Shown piece by piece: positions 36,101 to 46,030 of a stretch of DNA of 64,000 bases. Made by a program: the position numbers and the translations under genes. The DNA is from Tretioscincus oriximinensis. Its lineage: Eukaryota; Chordata; Lepidosauria; Squamata; Gymnophthalmidae. The notes below the pieces were generated by a model that was not told where the DNA came from, ran no database searches, and saw only the letters and a program-made list of their open reading frames with translations. The stretch spans positions 542,794 through 606,793 of the forward strand of contig JAJVDF010000278.1 of the NCBI GenBank assembly GCA_022410635.1, given 5' to 3'. Within the stretch, counting starts at the first letter, position 1. The number at the start of each line of letters is the position of its first letter.

Positions 36101-37944
36101 TCGTCACCTGCACAAAGTATTTGCACTTCCACTTCAGTATTTGTACTTCCCATAACAGTTGGTTTTGATTCCTTTTTGAATTGACTGGTTTGTTCTCTTA
36201 TTGTCTCAAAGAATTCTCAACAGTCTTTTCCAGCACTACAGTTCCAAAGCATCATGTTTTTGGCACTCAGCTTTTCTTATAGCTCAACTCCCACGTCCAT
36301 GCATTACTCCTGGAAAAACCACAGCTGTTTCTAGGCAAGCTGATATCTCTGCTTTTTAGTATACTGTCTAGGCTTGCTATAGCTTTCTTGGTCACACGTT
36401 TTACTTTTAATCTTTATTCAGTCCTAAAGAAGAGATTAATCCATTTTTCCTGGTTTGTTTCTGGAGAAAAAAAACCCTAGACTTTTCATAAAGTCCTTCA
36501 TAAAACTTTTTAGAGTTTTTATATAGTCCAAAAAGACTAAAATGGTTATTTCTTTGAAATCATTCTTCAGAATTGGAGGTTTAAAAGTAAATGTGTAACT
36601 AGGGCCTGGGACTGGGACTGGAGCCTTGAGTCCAACTGTGAAATCTTCATGCAATCAAATTACATGTTGATTAAGAGACAGAATTGAAGCAGTTTTATAT
36701 CACCATGAAGATCATCAAACCTTTAATTATTTTCATTTTATTTTCAGTCTCAAAGAATGGGCTATTGTCCTTTTTCTTTTTGGACTAAATCCTGTTCTTT
36801 GGACTGAGGAGGATATAAAAGGGGTCACCATGATCTATGTAAAAAAAAGAACCTGACTGTCTAAAAAATAAGACTGAAAGCTGGCAAATATAGGTCAGTG
36901 TGTGATAGGCTTCATCTGTAAGAGAGAAACAATTTGGGGATCCTTCTTTGATAATCTGCGACCCAATAAAAAGGAGCGAAAGTGGTTGTTCCAAAACCTA
37001 TTTAGGCTGTGTGCACACCATGACGTAAAAACCGGTATAAAGTTGTATTCTGGAATATAGCAATTGCGTATTTGTGCACACAAAATGTCTATATTCCATG
37101 GCCAATGCCTCACATCGCTCCTTGATCTCACTGGACATAGCATGAGGCCTTTTTTAATTATTTGCAGCTGCCTCTGAAAACAACTGCTGCATTCTCGGTT
37201 GTTTCATCCTCCCGCATCAAATTTGTGCACATGCCTGCATGCCGCCACAGATGCGAGAGGACGGGGGCTCTCTGGAACGATGCCTGAACATCCCAGCAAT
37301 AGTTAATTCTGGGATAAATGGTGTTTACTGTGGGACGACTGCTCAAAAACGCTTGACCCATGTGCTGAAGTCCTCCACATCTCACTCCGATCGAGGTAGA
37401 ATATGCAGCCTTAGATATGTTAAAATTGCTACTAGACTACCAGGCACTTTAAAAGCTTGCAGTGAGACCCTGCTGCAACCTGGGAAACCTAAGCCCACAC
37501 AGAATGGGACCTTAGCTTCGTTGTGGTGGCAGTAGTGATGGCATTTGCCACTTTCTTCTTAACTTCCTCCAGTAGCAGAGAAAGAGCAGAGCTCCTTGTA
37601 TTGGCACTGCTCTGACAGTACCAACCTTCCCACCGATTATAGATTAGGAAAGAATACCTATATTTCCCTTAACTTAATAAGCCTCTGGGTGAAACGCCTT
37701 AGAGCAAAAAGGGCAGCATCCAACAGTACAATACCCAACTTATAATGAATTCCGTTGGGCCAACTCAGTGTTGTTCATCCTACCTCATCAATGGTCAGAT
37801 TTTTATCAGGTCCAGCAAGGTAAGGTGTGAGGAAAGCCTCAGAGGGTCTCATCATGGTGAAGAAACCATAAATGCACAGGATCACGGTGGGAAAAATCCA
37901 TCCGTCTCTTTGCATTTTCTTCCAACCATCTGCAGTGTTTCCAA
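27856..37944 (-). CDS. SLC19A3: SLC19A3, thiamine transporter 2 (THTR2)
   Basis: Five minus-strand exons join in frame: 37944-37784, 35220-34416, 33288-33096, 31218-31077 and 28026-27856. From the ATG at 37915 the CDS is 1443 nt, or 480 residues, against 496 in human. The product is a reduced-folate-carrier-family (SLC19) membrane protein of the major facilitator type with about 12 hydrophobic segments. Recognisable blocks are [19 protein letters not shown] near the N-terminus, [32 protein letters not shown], a charged cytoplasmic loop after [22 protein letters not shown] and [17 protein letters not shown]. From family knowledge it imports thiamine at the plasma membrane; human defects cause biotin-thiamine-responsive basal ganglia disease. 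The loop and the C-terminal tail differ most from mammals. One n in exon 3 leaves a Leu/Met/Val ambiguity. The non-coding first exon was not located. Confidence 0.95.
30055..30102. repeat. (GT)n/(GA)n microsatellite
   Basis: GTGCGTGCGTGCG, then a run of GT repeats, then GAGAGAGAGAGA, all inside the last SLC19A3 intron. Confidence 0.85.
30755..30930 (-). mobile_element. Sauria-type SINE, minus orientation, partial
   Basis: Contains TTTTGTTGCTTTCTC, GGGCTGAGAGAGTTTTAAA and CCCAAGGTCATCCAGCAGG, then a degraded B box (GAATTGAACTGGGAGG). It matches the complete copy at 54672-54944. Confidence 0.65.
31077..31218 (-). CDS. SLC19A3: SLC19A3 exon
   Basis: Acceptor ATTCCAG and donor GTAATT bound 142 nt encoding [20 protein letters not shown] and [14 protein letters not shown], the conserved late transmembrane region of SLC19 proteins. 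Too short and interrupted to appear as a long open frame, but the phases fit exactly. Confidence 0.93.
32096..32128 (+). mobile_element. Solitary terminus of hAT-like MITE (family B)
   Basis: TAGGCTGACCAGATGACCCC and a T/G-rich continuation match the 5' terminus of the complete elements at 45491-45700 and 57367-57563. It abuts the outer end of the left palindrome arm. No matching reverse terminus follows the right arm. Confidence 0.65.
32129..33025. repeat. Large near-perfect palindrome around an n-run
   Basis: Left arm 32129-32537 and right arm 32608-33025 are reverse complements over about 410 bp. The only differences seen are an 8-bp insertion and one extra G in the right arm, plus two positions where one arm has n. 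The centre is 70 n, flanked by converging family-B MITE termini (TAGGCTGACCAGATGACACC and its complement). It lies in a SLC19A3 intron and ends 70 bp from the donor of the exon at 33096-33288. It could be a real inverted duplication or an assembly artefact at a gap. Confidence 0.9.
32512..32635. mobile_element. hAT-like MITE (family B) with unsequenced centre
   Basis: Facing termini TAGGCTGACCAGATGACACC and complement enclose the 70-n run. The complete family members are about 200 bp, so the true gap length may differ from 70. Confidence 0.65.
33096..33288 (-). CDS. SLC19A3: SLC19A3 exon
   Basis: Acceptor TGCCTAG and donor GTAAGTAT bound 193 nt encoding [20 protein letters not shown] and [19 protein letters not shown]. 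The match to human THTR2 is high. The large palindrome ends only about 70 bp into the following intron. Confidence 0.95.
33289..34415. other. SLC19A3 intron, no repeat recognised
   Basis: AT-rich first half. A GC-richer block at 33870-34260 includes GGTGGTGGTGGTGG and two ACAACCCATCATG-like direct repeats near 34180. No gene was seen. Confidence 0.45.
34416..35220 (-). CDS. SLC19A3: SLC19A3 large central exon
   Basis: The exon runs from acceptor TTTTCAG (ending at 35221) to donor GTAAGTAT (34415 downward). Its 805 nt encode [20 protein letters not shown] onward, through several transmembrane segments and the cytoplasmic loop, to [12 protein letters not shown]. The frame joins both neighbours (phases 0 and 1). 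An n falls in the codon after GFNQI. Confidence 0.96.
35263..35478 (-). mobile_element. CR1-type LINE, 3' end fragment
   Basis: Starts AACATAAGAAGAGCCATACTG on the plus strand, the reverse of the CR1 3' terminus. It continues through GTCACACAGAGGCCCACCAG and CCTAGTACCC. It lies in the SLC19A3 intron directly right of the exon at 34416-35220. Confidence 0.75.
35479..35622. repeat. 65-bp-arm hairpin inside CR1-derived sequence
   Basis: Arms 35479-35543 and 35558-35622 are reverse complements at 63 of 65 positions, with a 14-nt loop. The right arm continues the normal CR1 3' region (TGTCCATAAACCTGTCTAGT). The left arm is its inverted duplicate. Confidence 0.9.
35790..35910 (+). mobile_element. 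CR1-type LINE, 3' end fragment
   Basis: Contains GGGCCTCTGTGTGAGGCAGA and AAGGCTCCTCTTATGTACTG, a diverged CR1 3' end opposite in orientation to the copy at 35263-35478. Confidence 0.6.
36000..36400 (-). mobile_element. BovB (RTE-clade) LINE fragment
   Basis: On the minus strand the broken frame reads [17 protein letters not shown] near 36240 and [12 protein letters not shown] near 36370, matching the end of the BovB reverse-transcriptase protein. The nucleotides (CCTTCAGTCTTTCCCAACAT on the plus strand) also resemble the BovB copies of ruminants. The frame has stops and the copy is a fragment. It lies in a SLC19A3 intron. Confidence 0.8.
36410..36620. repeat. Unclassified dispersed repeat (family C)
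   Basis: Contains TTCAGTCCTAAAGAAGAG and ATTCTTCAGAATTGGAGG, paired inverted motifs shared with 40430-40560, 55370-55560 and 58140-58330. It looks like a short MITE, but no clean termini were defined. Confidence 0.45.
37784..37944 (-). CDS. SLC19A3: SLC19A3 first coding exon
   Basis: On the minus strand the acceptor is TTCTAG and the donor is GTAGGA. The exon encodes [20 protein letters not shown] and ends at the conserved DKNLTIDE. The first in-frame ATG with family-like spacing is at 37915, giving [11 protein letters not shown]. The frame stays open upstream to the splice site, so an earlier start in a preceding exon cannot be excluded. Confidence 0.9.
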
Positions 37945-38308
37945 CTAGAATACAATTAAGAAGGCGAAAGGGGTAAAAGGGTTTTCAGTTAGAAAATCTA
38001 CTATAATAACATTCACAAGACGTCATTGTACAAGAGGGTCTTTATGGAACCCTGAAAAATAAAAAGAAATCTAGCATTGGGAAACTTAAAGACCACAGAT
38101 CAGCTTTCAGTCTTGTTACAATTCAATGGTAAACAAAGCACTGGCTGGAANTGCCCCTTGCCCAAATCCAGGCTCAGATACTTAATTTTGCTATTAATTT
38201 TAATGATTATATTGTATTTGTGCCCAAATTAGTGTTTATGTGCATATCTGTAGTTTGTGAGTCAAAAATCCTCAGATCATGCCAAGATCAACATGATGAG
38301 ATCTTCCA
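37945..38308. other. Upstream of SLC19A3 coding exon 1, no feature seen
   Basis: AT-rich. It is either the intron after an unlocated non-coding exon or 5' flank. No promoter element stands out. Confidence 0.4.
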
Positions 38309-38492
38309 GCAAAGAGGCAAGTAGCACTTAGAAACTAACAGTAGAAAAATAGGTGGCATAAGCTGTTGTAGACATGTCTTCTTCTTCAGATGCTGAGGGA
38401 CTTATGCCACCTACTTTTCTATTGTTGGTCTCTAAGTGGTCCTAGCCCCTTTGCTGGACTATCTACTAGACTAACACGGCTATTTCTCTGAT
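38309..38492. mobile_element. Foldback MITE, family A (second copy)
   Basis: Inverted arms share AACTAACAGTAGAAAAATAG and its diverged complement CTACTTTTCTATTGTTGG, with GCAAAG and CTTTGC ends at 38309 and 38455. It continues into TAGACTAACACGGCTATTTC, a motif also found just left of the copy at 14075 (GCTGTGTTAGTCTAG). Confidence 0.7.
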
Positions 38493-38499
38493 GATGAGA

Positions 38500-41400
38500 T
38501 CTTGCAAGTGAAGGTCTCTGAACATATACAGATTATGCTAGAGTATTGAGCTACAGAGCCAGCTGGGTCTAGTAGCAGCCCAGCTGCACAAAGGCAGGGT
38601 CAGTGAGGGCATGAATGAGGACATTAAAGTTCTGAACAATTAGCAGAACAGAGGAAGAAGATAGGAAAGCTGGGCAGNTGTCATATTGCCTATTTTTGAT
38701 GGCTTCATACTCTCCATTTCTTGTTAGTTTCACTGAAAGCCTAAATGTAAATCAAATATGACTACTAAACAGAATTAGCTGGAGACGAGAGAGATTAATG
38801 AAGGAAAATTGTTTTCTACCACAAAAAAAGATGACAGGATTTAAAATTAGTGCCAGAATAGTAACTGATTTAGCAAACACCTCAGTCTGCCCAAACTATT
38901 CCTCCCCCCTCCCATTCCAGAGAACGTGTCTAGAGGTAAAATGAACCTGAGCTGTCAACATTCTCCTTCTAAGTCACTAAAAATCTAGAATTTTTGAAGA
39001 TTCTGTATAAATATTCCAAATTCTTCTGCAGTTTTTATTTGATTAAGATCCTGGAGAACTGAACCGCTGCTCTCTACTGGCAATTCCTTTTTGTCTTATC
39101 CAAAGATAGGCTTCTTATATATTTTCAATGTTTTTTCACTACTTGATATGCCTAAATACATAGTGACCCTTCTGCCTATGGGACAATTCAAGGAGAGGAC
39201 TGTCAAGAATCTGAAGATCAGTTAATCTCTGGATTGACATCACTCAGGGTTGAGACCTTTTTGACAGTTTGGGTGGATAAAATCCAAGTAATCAGGTGGT
39301 CAATTTCTTCTCTGCCACAAAGGTAACACCGAGAAGAAAACCAAATAATTGCATCTATTAATATGTTTTCTCCATTCTTATTTGTAACTTAAGCTATTAA
39401 GCAACCTTTCAAAAATATTAAGAAGATGATGAGACCTGGTTCACACTTGGCCTTATTCAATTCCAAAAGGTAGTCTAAGGGGCCTGCTATCCACATGGCA
39501 TATCAAGACTAGAACAGGCCATGACAAGACCTGTCCTGGAACAGTATGTGGAAAGCAAGCCCCTTGGATCATTTTCTTATTCCTTGTATCCTTTCCCACC
39601 TATCCCAGCCAAATTCTCAACTTTTCCTATTTATTCCCCTCTGTGTGTGCCATACCAGCTGTTTTTTCCCCTTGGGGAAAAAGGAAGCTCATTCTGATAG
39701 CAGCTTATAAGTATTGTCATGAAAACATGAGTCTCCATGAAGCTCCATGAGCATGTGAGGCAGAATCTTCCTGATGTAACTATCATTGCAGTAGCAAGAT
39801 CTGTCTGGGTCACTTTGACAACTTTGAAAAAGCTGCACTTTGCTGCTGGAGCAAAAAGCTTGTATGAAAAATAGCAGAGCATAACATGGGCTAAGGGAAG
39901 ATTTTTGATCTTTGCATACTCTCACCATGCAAGAACCAGCTGACAATGTCCAGCTCTCACCTCAGCTCCTTCAGCTATGAAGATTAAATAATTGTTTCAA
40001 AAGCTGTTTGGATGCTTTTACCACCACATTTATAGAAGACTAAACTGCAATGGTGGGTTTGGTGAACAAAAGTAGAACAGCAGTTGAGAAAATTGGTAAG
40101 AAAGTAATTGGATTAAAAGAACACATTTGTAGGTAATTGTATTTAAAAACACATTTGTAGGTAATTGCATTTAAAAAACACATTAAACATTTTTATTTGT
40201 GGCATTTCAGAAAGAAAGGGAAGTTCAGATACGATGGATTTTTTTATAGTCCAAACATTAAACTTGATAAACCTCCTCAAGTTGTTATCATGGATTTGTG
40301 ACAAATTTTAGCTAAAAATTTCTCATCTAGGTTCAGTTCTTGCCTTTAATAATAACAACACTATAAAGAAATACTGTCACTGACATTTATTAATAATATT
40401 CATTCTATGTGTTTATCTTATAGGCTTTGGTTACACGTTGGATTTTAAACCTTCTGAAGATCTTTTTTCTCCTGGACTAAATAAGATTAAATTAGATTAA
40501 ACTCATCCTTCAGGATGGAAGATTTAAAAGTAAATGTGACCAGAGCCCTAGAAGAGTTAAACAATGAACATCAGAGAAGTATCGCAATATTTAGAGAATA
40601 CTTCCAATAACTACTGTAAAGTTGGCAATATTGAAAACAAGGATGGAAACACATTCCATGGGGGTCAAGTGGAGACTTCTATACAAAGCCTCAGTTTTCA
40701 CATTGTCCTCACACAATTGCTCCATGAACTATTGTTGAGAACCAGCTTTGAATCTTCACCGCACATATGTTGAAAAGACTGATCGTTTCTTTTAAGGTTC
40801 TACAAAAATTCCTGCTGCTTTCATTACTCCATTTCCCCATAATGTTACACTGTTCTTCAGGGCTATAAGAAAATGAGAACTGTTTTCAGTTTCTGGAACT
40901 CTCTAGTAGCCCACTGATTACAAGCACTAAACTAGAATCTAGAATTTTCTTGGTTCATACAGCTGTTCTGCCATGGAGTCAGTCTTCCTGGCTATGGATA
41001 AAATAGACTCATGGCCTTATGAGTGCCATGGAAAAGTTAAAGGGTAAAGAATTGAACCTGACAAAGTCTACAGCAAAGCCTATAAAGTGGTCGGATGGTC
41101 CACCTGTTGCCTTGAAAATAGTTCAGAAGCTGCAGTTAGACTACTGATTGGAAGGATTGGCTGGATAGGACACAGACCACCCCAGTCTTGAAAGAGGCAT
41201 ACTGGCTGTCAATCTACTACCAAGCCAATTTAACTTATAAGGCCCTAAATAATTTGCCCCCCAAATATCTAAAGGAATGCCTTTTCCCATAAAACATGCC
41301 GATGCCTTAAGAAGCACAGGGTAGGCCCTCATGGTTGTACCACCCCTCTCAATAGCAAAGGGAGTGCTTGCTTCCCTTTGACCAGGTCCTTCTCGGTGGT

Positions 41401-42145
41401 TGCCCCCAGTCAACTATATGGAATTTGAGGTGCACCACTGAATTATTTTAGAAGGTCTTTAAAATATACCTCTTTAGCATGGCCTTCAGTTAAAGAAATT
41501 CCAATTCAGTGTCTTTCCAATAACCCAAGGGAGAGTTAGAAGGTGAATATTGTACATGAAACATAGAGAAGTTACATTGCTCTAGATGGATAATTATGGG
41601 AAGGTTTAGTGACTTTGCAATGTTTTCAATGAGATAATATATTTATTTTAAAATACAAACGTTAGACTTTGAGTAAGTGTGTCTGTGTAGGGAAGATAGT
41701 GGAAATTATGTGAAGACTAATGAAATTAAGCATACTGCCTAAATTAAAATTTAAGAATTTTTTTTTAATTTAAAAAAATTAGAAATTATTTTTGGTGCAT
41801 TAAAACCAATAAAAGAAACAAGCTGACAGATGACGCTAGTAGTGCTTGCTTGGACTTGAAGTGTACAAAATACTAATCTTCAATTGAAGATTTAGCAAAT
41901 AAAATTCAGCAACAAAAAATCCCCAATGTAAAGAATTTTTCCCCAATGTAAAGAGTTTTTGCTTCTTTAATAAATACATACCAATATATCAAAAATATAT
42001 CTTTTTTTTTACTAGACTCAAGCAATAAATATCATAGAGTTATGAATATTTCTATATGTGACATGGCACCCAAATTAAATTAGTTTTTTTTTTTACAAAT
42101 TTTGACACACAGATTTGCCATCATTACTCTAGGCAGTGGGCTTAA
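38500..42145. other. Intergenic, SLC19A3 to CCL20, first part
   Basis: No gene seen. It includes a tandem 28-bp duplication (40118-40185), an 18-bp TCCCCAATGTAAAGA duplication (41921-41960), a family-C repeat at 40430-40560, and a LINE remnant at 41080-41520. The SLC19A3 promoter is expected in or beyond this region but was not recognised. Confidence 0.45.
41080..41520 (+). mobile_element. LINE 3' fragment, CR1/L2-like
   Basis: The plus strand reads a degraded reverse-transcriptase C-terminus (TDHPSLERGILAV near 41170, then a YKALNNLPPKYLKECL stretch near 41240). It shares CCCCAAATATCTAAAGGAA with the fragment at 16950-17560. Confidence 0.55.
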
Positions 42146-42449
42146 TTCTCCTCCTCCTCCTCCTCCTCCTCCTCCTTCTTATTTTTCTTTTTCTTCTTTT
42201 TCTTCTTTTTCTTCTTTTTCTTCTTTTTCTTCTTTTTCTTTTTCTTTTTCTTTTTCTTTTTCTTCTTCTTCTTCTTCTTCTTTTTCTTCTTCTTTTTCTC
42301 TTCTTTCCTTACATCCCCTCTCTTCCTCCTCTTCCTGCTCCCCTTCTTTCTCCTTTCCCCTCCTTCCGTCCCCCTCCCCTTCCCTCTCTTTCTCCCCTTT
42401 CTCCTCTCTTCCCCTTCCTCCTCTCCTCCCCTTTCTTTCCTTCCGCCCC
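42146..42449 (+). repeat. 304-bp polypyrimidine tract
   Basis: Almost all C and T on the plus strand, with only a handful of purines. It begins with about ten CTC units, then TTCTTTTTC units with mirror symmetry, then a C-rich part. Such tracts can form triplex (H-DNA) structures. The long open frames here are low-complexity artefacts. Confidence 0.92.
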
Positions 42450-42519
42450 ACTCAAATCTGTACAGGGAACCCAAATGCTCTTCAGTCCATTCATGAATTC
42501 TGTGCGAAGTGCAAAGACC

Positions 42520-42740
42520 CTGCAGAGGGAGGGGCGGACTGAAGAGGAGGAGTGGGGAGTAAGGGAGAGATGAAGAGGGAGGGGGAGGGGTGGAGGAAGA
42601 GGAGGAAAGAGGAGGGGATGGAGGCCTTGGGAAGCTCAGGGGGCAGCAGGACCAGGGTGGCTGGGTCAGAAACAAAGTGGGAGGGGAGGTGGGATGGGAT
42701 GAGGTAAGGTAGGATGGGATGGGTGGACTGGAGGAGGGGA
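42520..42740 (+). repeat. Polypurine tract facing the polypyrimidine tract
   Basis: G/A-rich sequence (GAAGAGGGAGGGGGAGGGG and similar) ending with GGGATGGGATG pentamer-like repeats. It lies 70 bp beyond the polypyrimidine block, so the two could partly pair. Confidence 0.8.
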
Positions 42741-42778
42741 GGTAATCCAGGGTTAAGGTGGGCTGGGTCCTGATAGGT

Positions 42779-42855
42779 CTGATCCTCCAGGCTCCATTAC
42801 CCAGAACACCTGAAGGTTTTGGGTGTCCCAGGTAATGGAACCCGGAGGATCACAC
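42779..42855. repeat. Imperfect inverted repeat
   Basis: GATCCTCCAGGCTCCATTAC is answered by GTAATGGAACCCGGAGGATC, with a short loop around GAAGGTTTT. It may be the end of an unclassified element. Confidence 0.7.
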
Positions 42856-43032
42856 CTACTCCGACACAAGGGGGAGGCAGGGACCAGGTTTTCTCCAGTA
42901 CAGGTCTCTACCCACTCAGGGTCAGGTGAGGCCACACCTAATTGTGTTGTCCTCACACGGTCCTGATTTCACTGGGAGGACAGTTTCACCGTCCCCTCAC
43001 GACTGCACAAACAGATCAGACTGTACACAAAA

Positions 43033-43040
43033 TGACGTCA
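43033..43040. promoter_or_regulatory. Perfect CRE palindrome
   Basis: TGACGTCA is the full cAMP-response element, and a TTTTATAG stretch follows about 20 bp to the right. No gene starting here was recognised, so its use is uncertain. Confidence 0.25.
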
Positions 43041-43529
43041 CAGATCTGGCTTCTTTGCCTTTTATAGTACAGGAAGTGCGTGTAAGTTAACAACTATTTG
43101 ACAATCCTCACACCTATCAGCATAGTTAAGGAAACTACAATATGTAGATTATAATGCCTGGAAACTGCCAGGTGGTTCATTATATCCAGAAATATTACCT
43201 GAGGCTGCCAAAGTACTGTAAGTGTTCCCAGTTTCTGTTTTGATAATGAAAGCCTGGAGTTTTCTTTTATGCAATTTTGACTCCCACAAAGCCCAGGAAG
43301 TCACCGAAAGGCAGCAATCTGGATTGTTTCCCTCAGTGAGATGTGGCAACAGCAGCGTTAGAAGCAATGATTTTTCTTTAGAAATAAAATTCAGAAATAA
43401 AGTAGATCTGGGAATTATTTGCATACTGTGACACACATCCCAGAAAATAATGATGGCTATCTAGATCACCTCTTATGGATGCCTCTTACTGAATTCTATA
43501 ATAAAATTGTCAAGAGTCAAACAGAAAAC

Positions 43530-43612
43530 TAGCATGCATAAAAATGACTTAATTAATGTAAAAATGACCAATTAATTAATGCAATTAATTAATGCAAAAA
43601 TGACTTAATTAA
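43530..43612. repeat. Short tandem AATTAATG / AAAAATGAC repeats
   Basis: Repeated AAAAATGACTTAATTAAT and AATTAATTAATGCA units over about 80 bp. Confidence 0.75.
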
Positions 43613-43737
43613 TTTATCACACTAACACACTTTTAAATGCCAGAAACGATTGCAAGAACTACTTTAACTCTGTCACTACTGAATAAAGCTCAGCATAAAT
43701 ATATATATTGGCTGTCCACATGCCAATATAAACTATT

Positions 43738-43982
43738 CTTATTGATAGGTTTATGGACACCAGAGGTATATATGGATACTAGGATGGATTTCTGGACGTT
43801 GCCTACGGAATGGAGCAACAGGCAGGACTCCTGAAATACCATTTGCAGGGAGTCATGAACAGGTACATATTTTGCTTTCCTCTGTTCAGACTGCCCAGGT
43901 GCATCTGGTGGGCCTCTGTATGAGATAGAATGCTGGACTTGATGGGCTGTGGCCTGATCCAGTATGGCTCTTCTTATGTTCT
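43738..43982 (+). mobile_element. CR1-type LINE, 3' end
   Basis: A well-preserved 3' end: CTAGGATGGATTTCTGGACG, CAGGCAGGACTCCTGAAAT, GTGCATCTGGTGGGCCTCTG and the terminus GGCTCTTCTTATGTTCT. Confidence 0.8.
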
Positions 43983-44060
43983 AACTATATTAGCATGAGC
44001 ATTTCAGGCCCTATTCCAAGATATAGCCCAGAATAAGACTCATTGGGGAAAACCTAGATT

Positions 44061-45362
44061 CTTTCAGTCTTAATGCATTCTCATTCCATCCCCGAAAACC
44101 TCCCTACATAGTCTCCCAATGGGTTACTCTTCCCCTCTCCCCTTGAATGTTTGAGGGCCATCAGTTTTGACATCTTGGTCAAGTACTTTCATCTGTTGAG
44201 ATCTGAATGAATAGTTGATGTTCAAAAGATAAGAGCCATTAGGTTTCATAAATGGCAGAGTCTTTATACAGATGTAGCAATATATTCTATTTGCAAAATA
44301 CTGTAACCATTGGACACTTATAGATAGTTAATAAAATAAATCTGAATTCATTTACACTTTCCCTATCATTTTCCAGGTGTGTAGAATCCCTCCTTTATCA
44401 CCTTAACATTTGTCACAACATCAACTGTAAATCAAAATAAGTCACAAAATAGACACACAGTTTAAATTTAATAAGAAGCTACCTATTTTACAAGATTTAT
44501 TTATTTTTTCTTGTAAATGAAAGTAAGGCTCCAATAAGCCACACTGATCTTTTTAAAGATTACGTAAAATGCCAAAACAAACTACCATCTAAGATAAACT
44601 GAGAGAATTACACCCGAAGTGCATAAATGTACGCATAAATGGTGCTCGCTCATTGGCCCACGGGGTTGTAAACTCCCCCACCCCACCCCAGGAGGAAATC
44701 CCACCTTCCGTCTCTGCTGTGCGCACAACGCACTTCAATGGCAATCTGACTGATGCTGCTCAGCAACACACACAACAAAACTCTAACTCCTCTTCAGGTT
44801 CTAAGCTATGGTCCACCCACTGGTGTTCCACCAGATTCCTTCTTGCTGGAGGCAGCTGCAGAGCAGGGGAACAAGCCANAGCTGTAGGTCAACCTGGCCT
44901 ATTGGGCCCAAACTGGGGAGTGGTGCTTCTAAGCTGGACACTTCTCTCCAGTAAGCACCTCTGGGGTGGTGGTGNTGCTCCACCTCCTGCCCTGCTCTCC
45001 CTCCCTCTCAGACCAGGCCCAAGCCTCCAACTCGATTACTAGAGACACACTAGTAAATATTCCAGTAAAATTCCACTGCTCTCCATTGCAGCTCAGGACT
45101 CTGTGAAAGCCACACAGACCCTTTGCTTTGGGCCATGGATTCTGTGGCCTCCAGGAGGCCCCAAAACCAATAGGTGAAATTTTTGGCCCTCTCCACTAGT
45201 CTACATATATAGACTCTATAAACTCTGTGATGGGACAATATTTGGACTCATCCCAGGGCCTGGGNTGATGTCATCAGTGTTCTAAATCCAGGGCAGGCCC
45301 GCAGTGGCTGCCATAGGACCTGGCCCAAGATTGAGGAAAGGGTGNTGGTGGTATTAAACACT
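44061..45362. other. Intergenic, no gene seen
   Basis: AT-rich to 44640, then a GC-richer block (44640-45060) with an apparent 129-codon frame interrupted by n and lacking any recognised domain. Probably repeat-derived. Confidence 0.4.
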
Positions 45363-45490
45363 AGTCGAATAGTTATACCAACAATAGCTCACTGCAAGCA
45401 AAGAAGCTTGCCACAATACAAATTAACACCAAAAAAATACATGTTCATCTTATTAGTGTTCTGGTTTTAAACATACATCATATATACAAA

Positions 45491-45700
45491 TAGGCTGACC
45501 AGATAACCCCTTTTGGGGGTGTGTGTGTTGAAAACACGGTTTTGAGGTGTCTCCCAGTTTTTTCTGAGGATTTTTTTTTTAAAAAAAGACTTTTTTTCAA
45601 AATATTTTTTGTTTTTTATTTTTTTTCCTCAGAAAAAACCGGGAGGCACCCCAAAAACGGGTTTTCAACCCCTCCCAAAAGGGGTCATCTGGTCAGCCTA
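45491..45700. mobile_element. hAT-like MITE, family B, complete
   Basis: Termini TAGGCTGACCAGATAACCCC and GGGGTCATCTGGTCAGCCTA bound 210 bp of foldback sequence. The A/T-rich centre carries paired TCTGAGGA and TCCTCAGA motifs. Flanking target duplications are not clear for this copy. Confidence 0.75.
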
Positions 45701-45719
45701 CCAAAGATACATAGTTTAG

Positions 45720-46030
45720 CAGGCACGGATAGCTCAGTTGCTTAGGAATTCGTCTCTCGCCTGGGAGATGGGGTTTCGAAGCCCTGTGTTGGACGTGGGG
45801 AGGGGTGAGCACCTTCCACTTGCCTGNAGCTCTAGCCAACCCAGCTATTCGAAAGCATGAATTGCAAGAAATTGCAACTGACTGCAAGTAGATACATGGG
45901 CACCACCAGAGCCTGGTGGGGAAGATAGAATGTGAGCCTTCGGGCAAAATATATCCTTGTAAGCCGCTTTGANTCCCTTTGAAAGGTGAGAAAAGCGGGG
46001 TATAAGAACCAAGTTCTTCTTCTTCTTCTT
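45720..46030 (+). mobile_element. tRNA-derived SINE (family D)
   Basis: A tRNA-like head with A box (GATAGCTCAGTTGCTTAGG) and B box (GGTTTCGAAGCCC), a long body, a 3' part TAAGCCGCTTTG that resembles BovB-type tails, and a CTT-repeat end. Copies at 47619-47923 and 61019-61315 share the whole layout. Confidence 0.8.

Noticed and set aside
42102..42675. Long frames (up to 177 codons) rich in Ser/Phe/Leu or Lys/Glu
   Set aside because: They are translations of a polypyrimidine/polypurine repeat, open in several frames at once.
45720..45795. tRNA gene
   Set aside because: A and B boxes are present, but the cloverleaf is degraded and the unit continues into a SINE body found three times.
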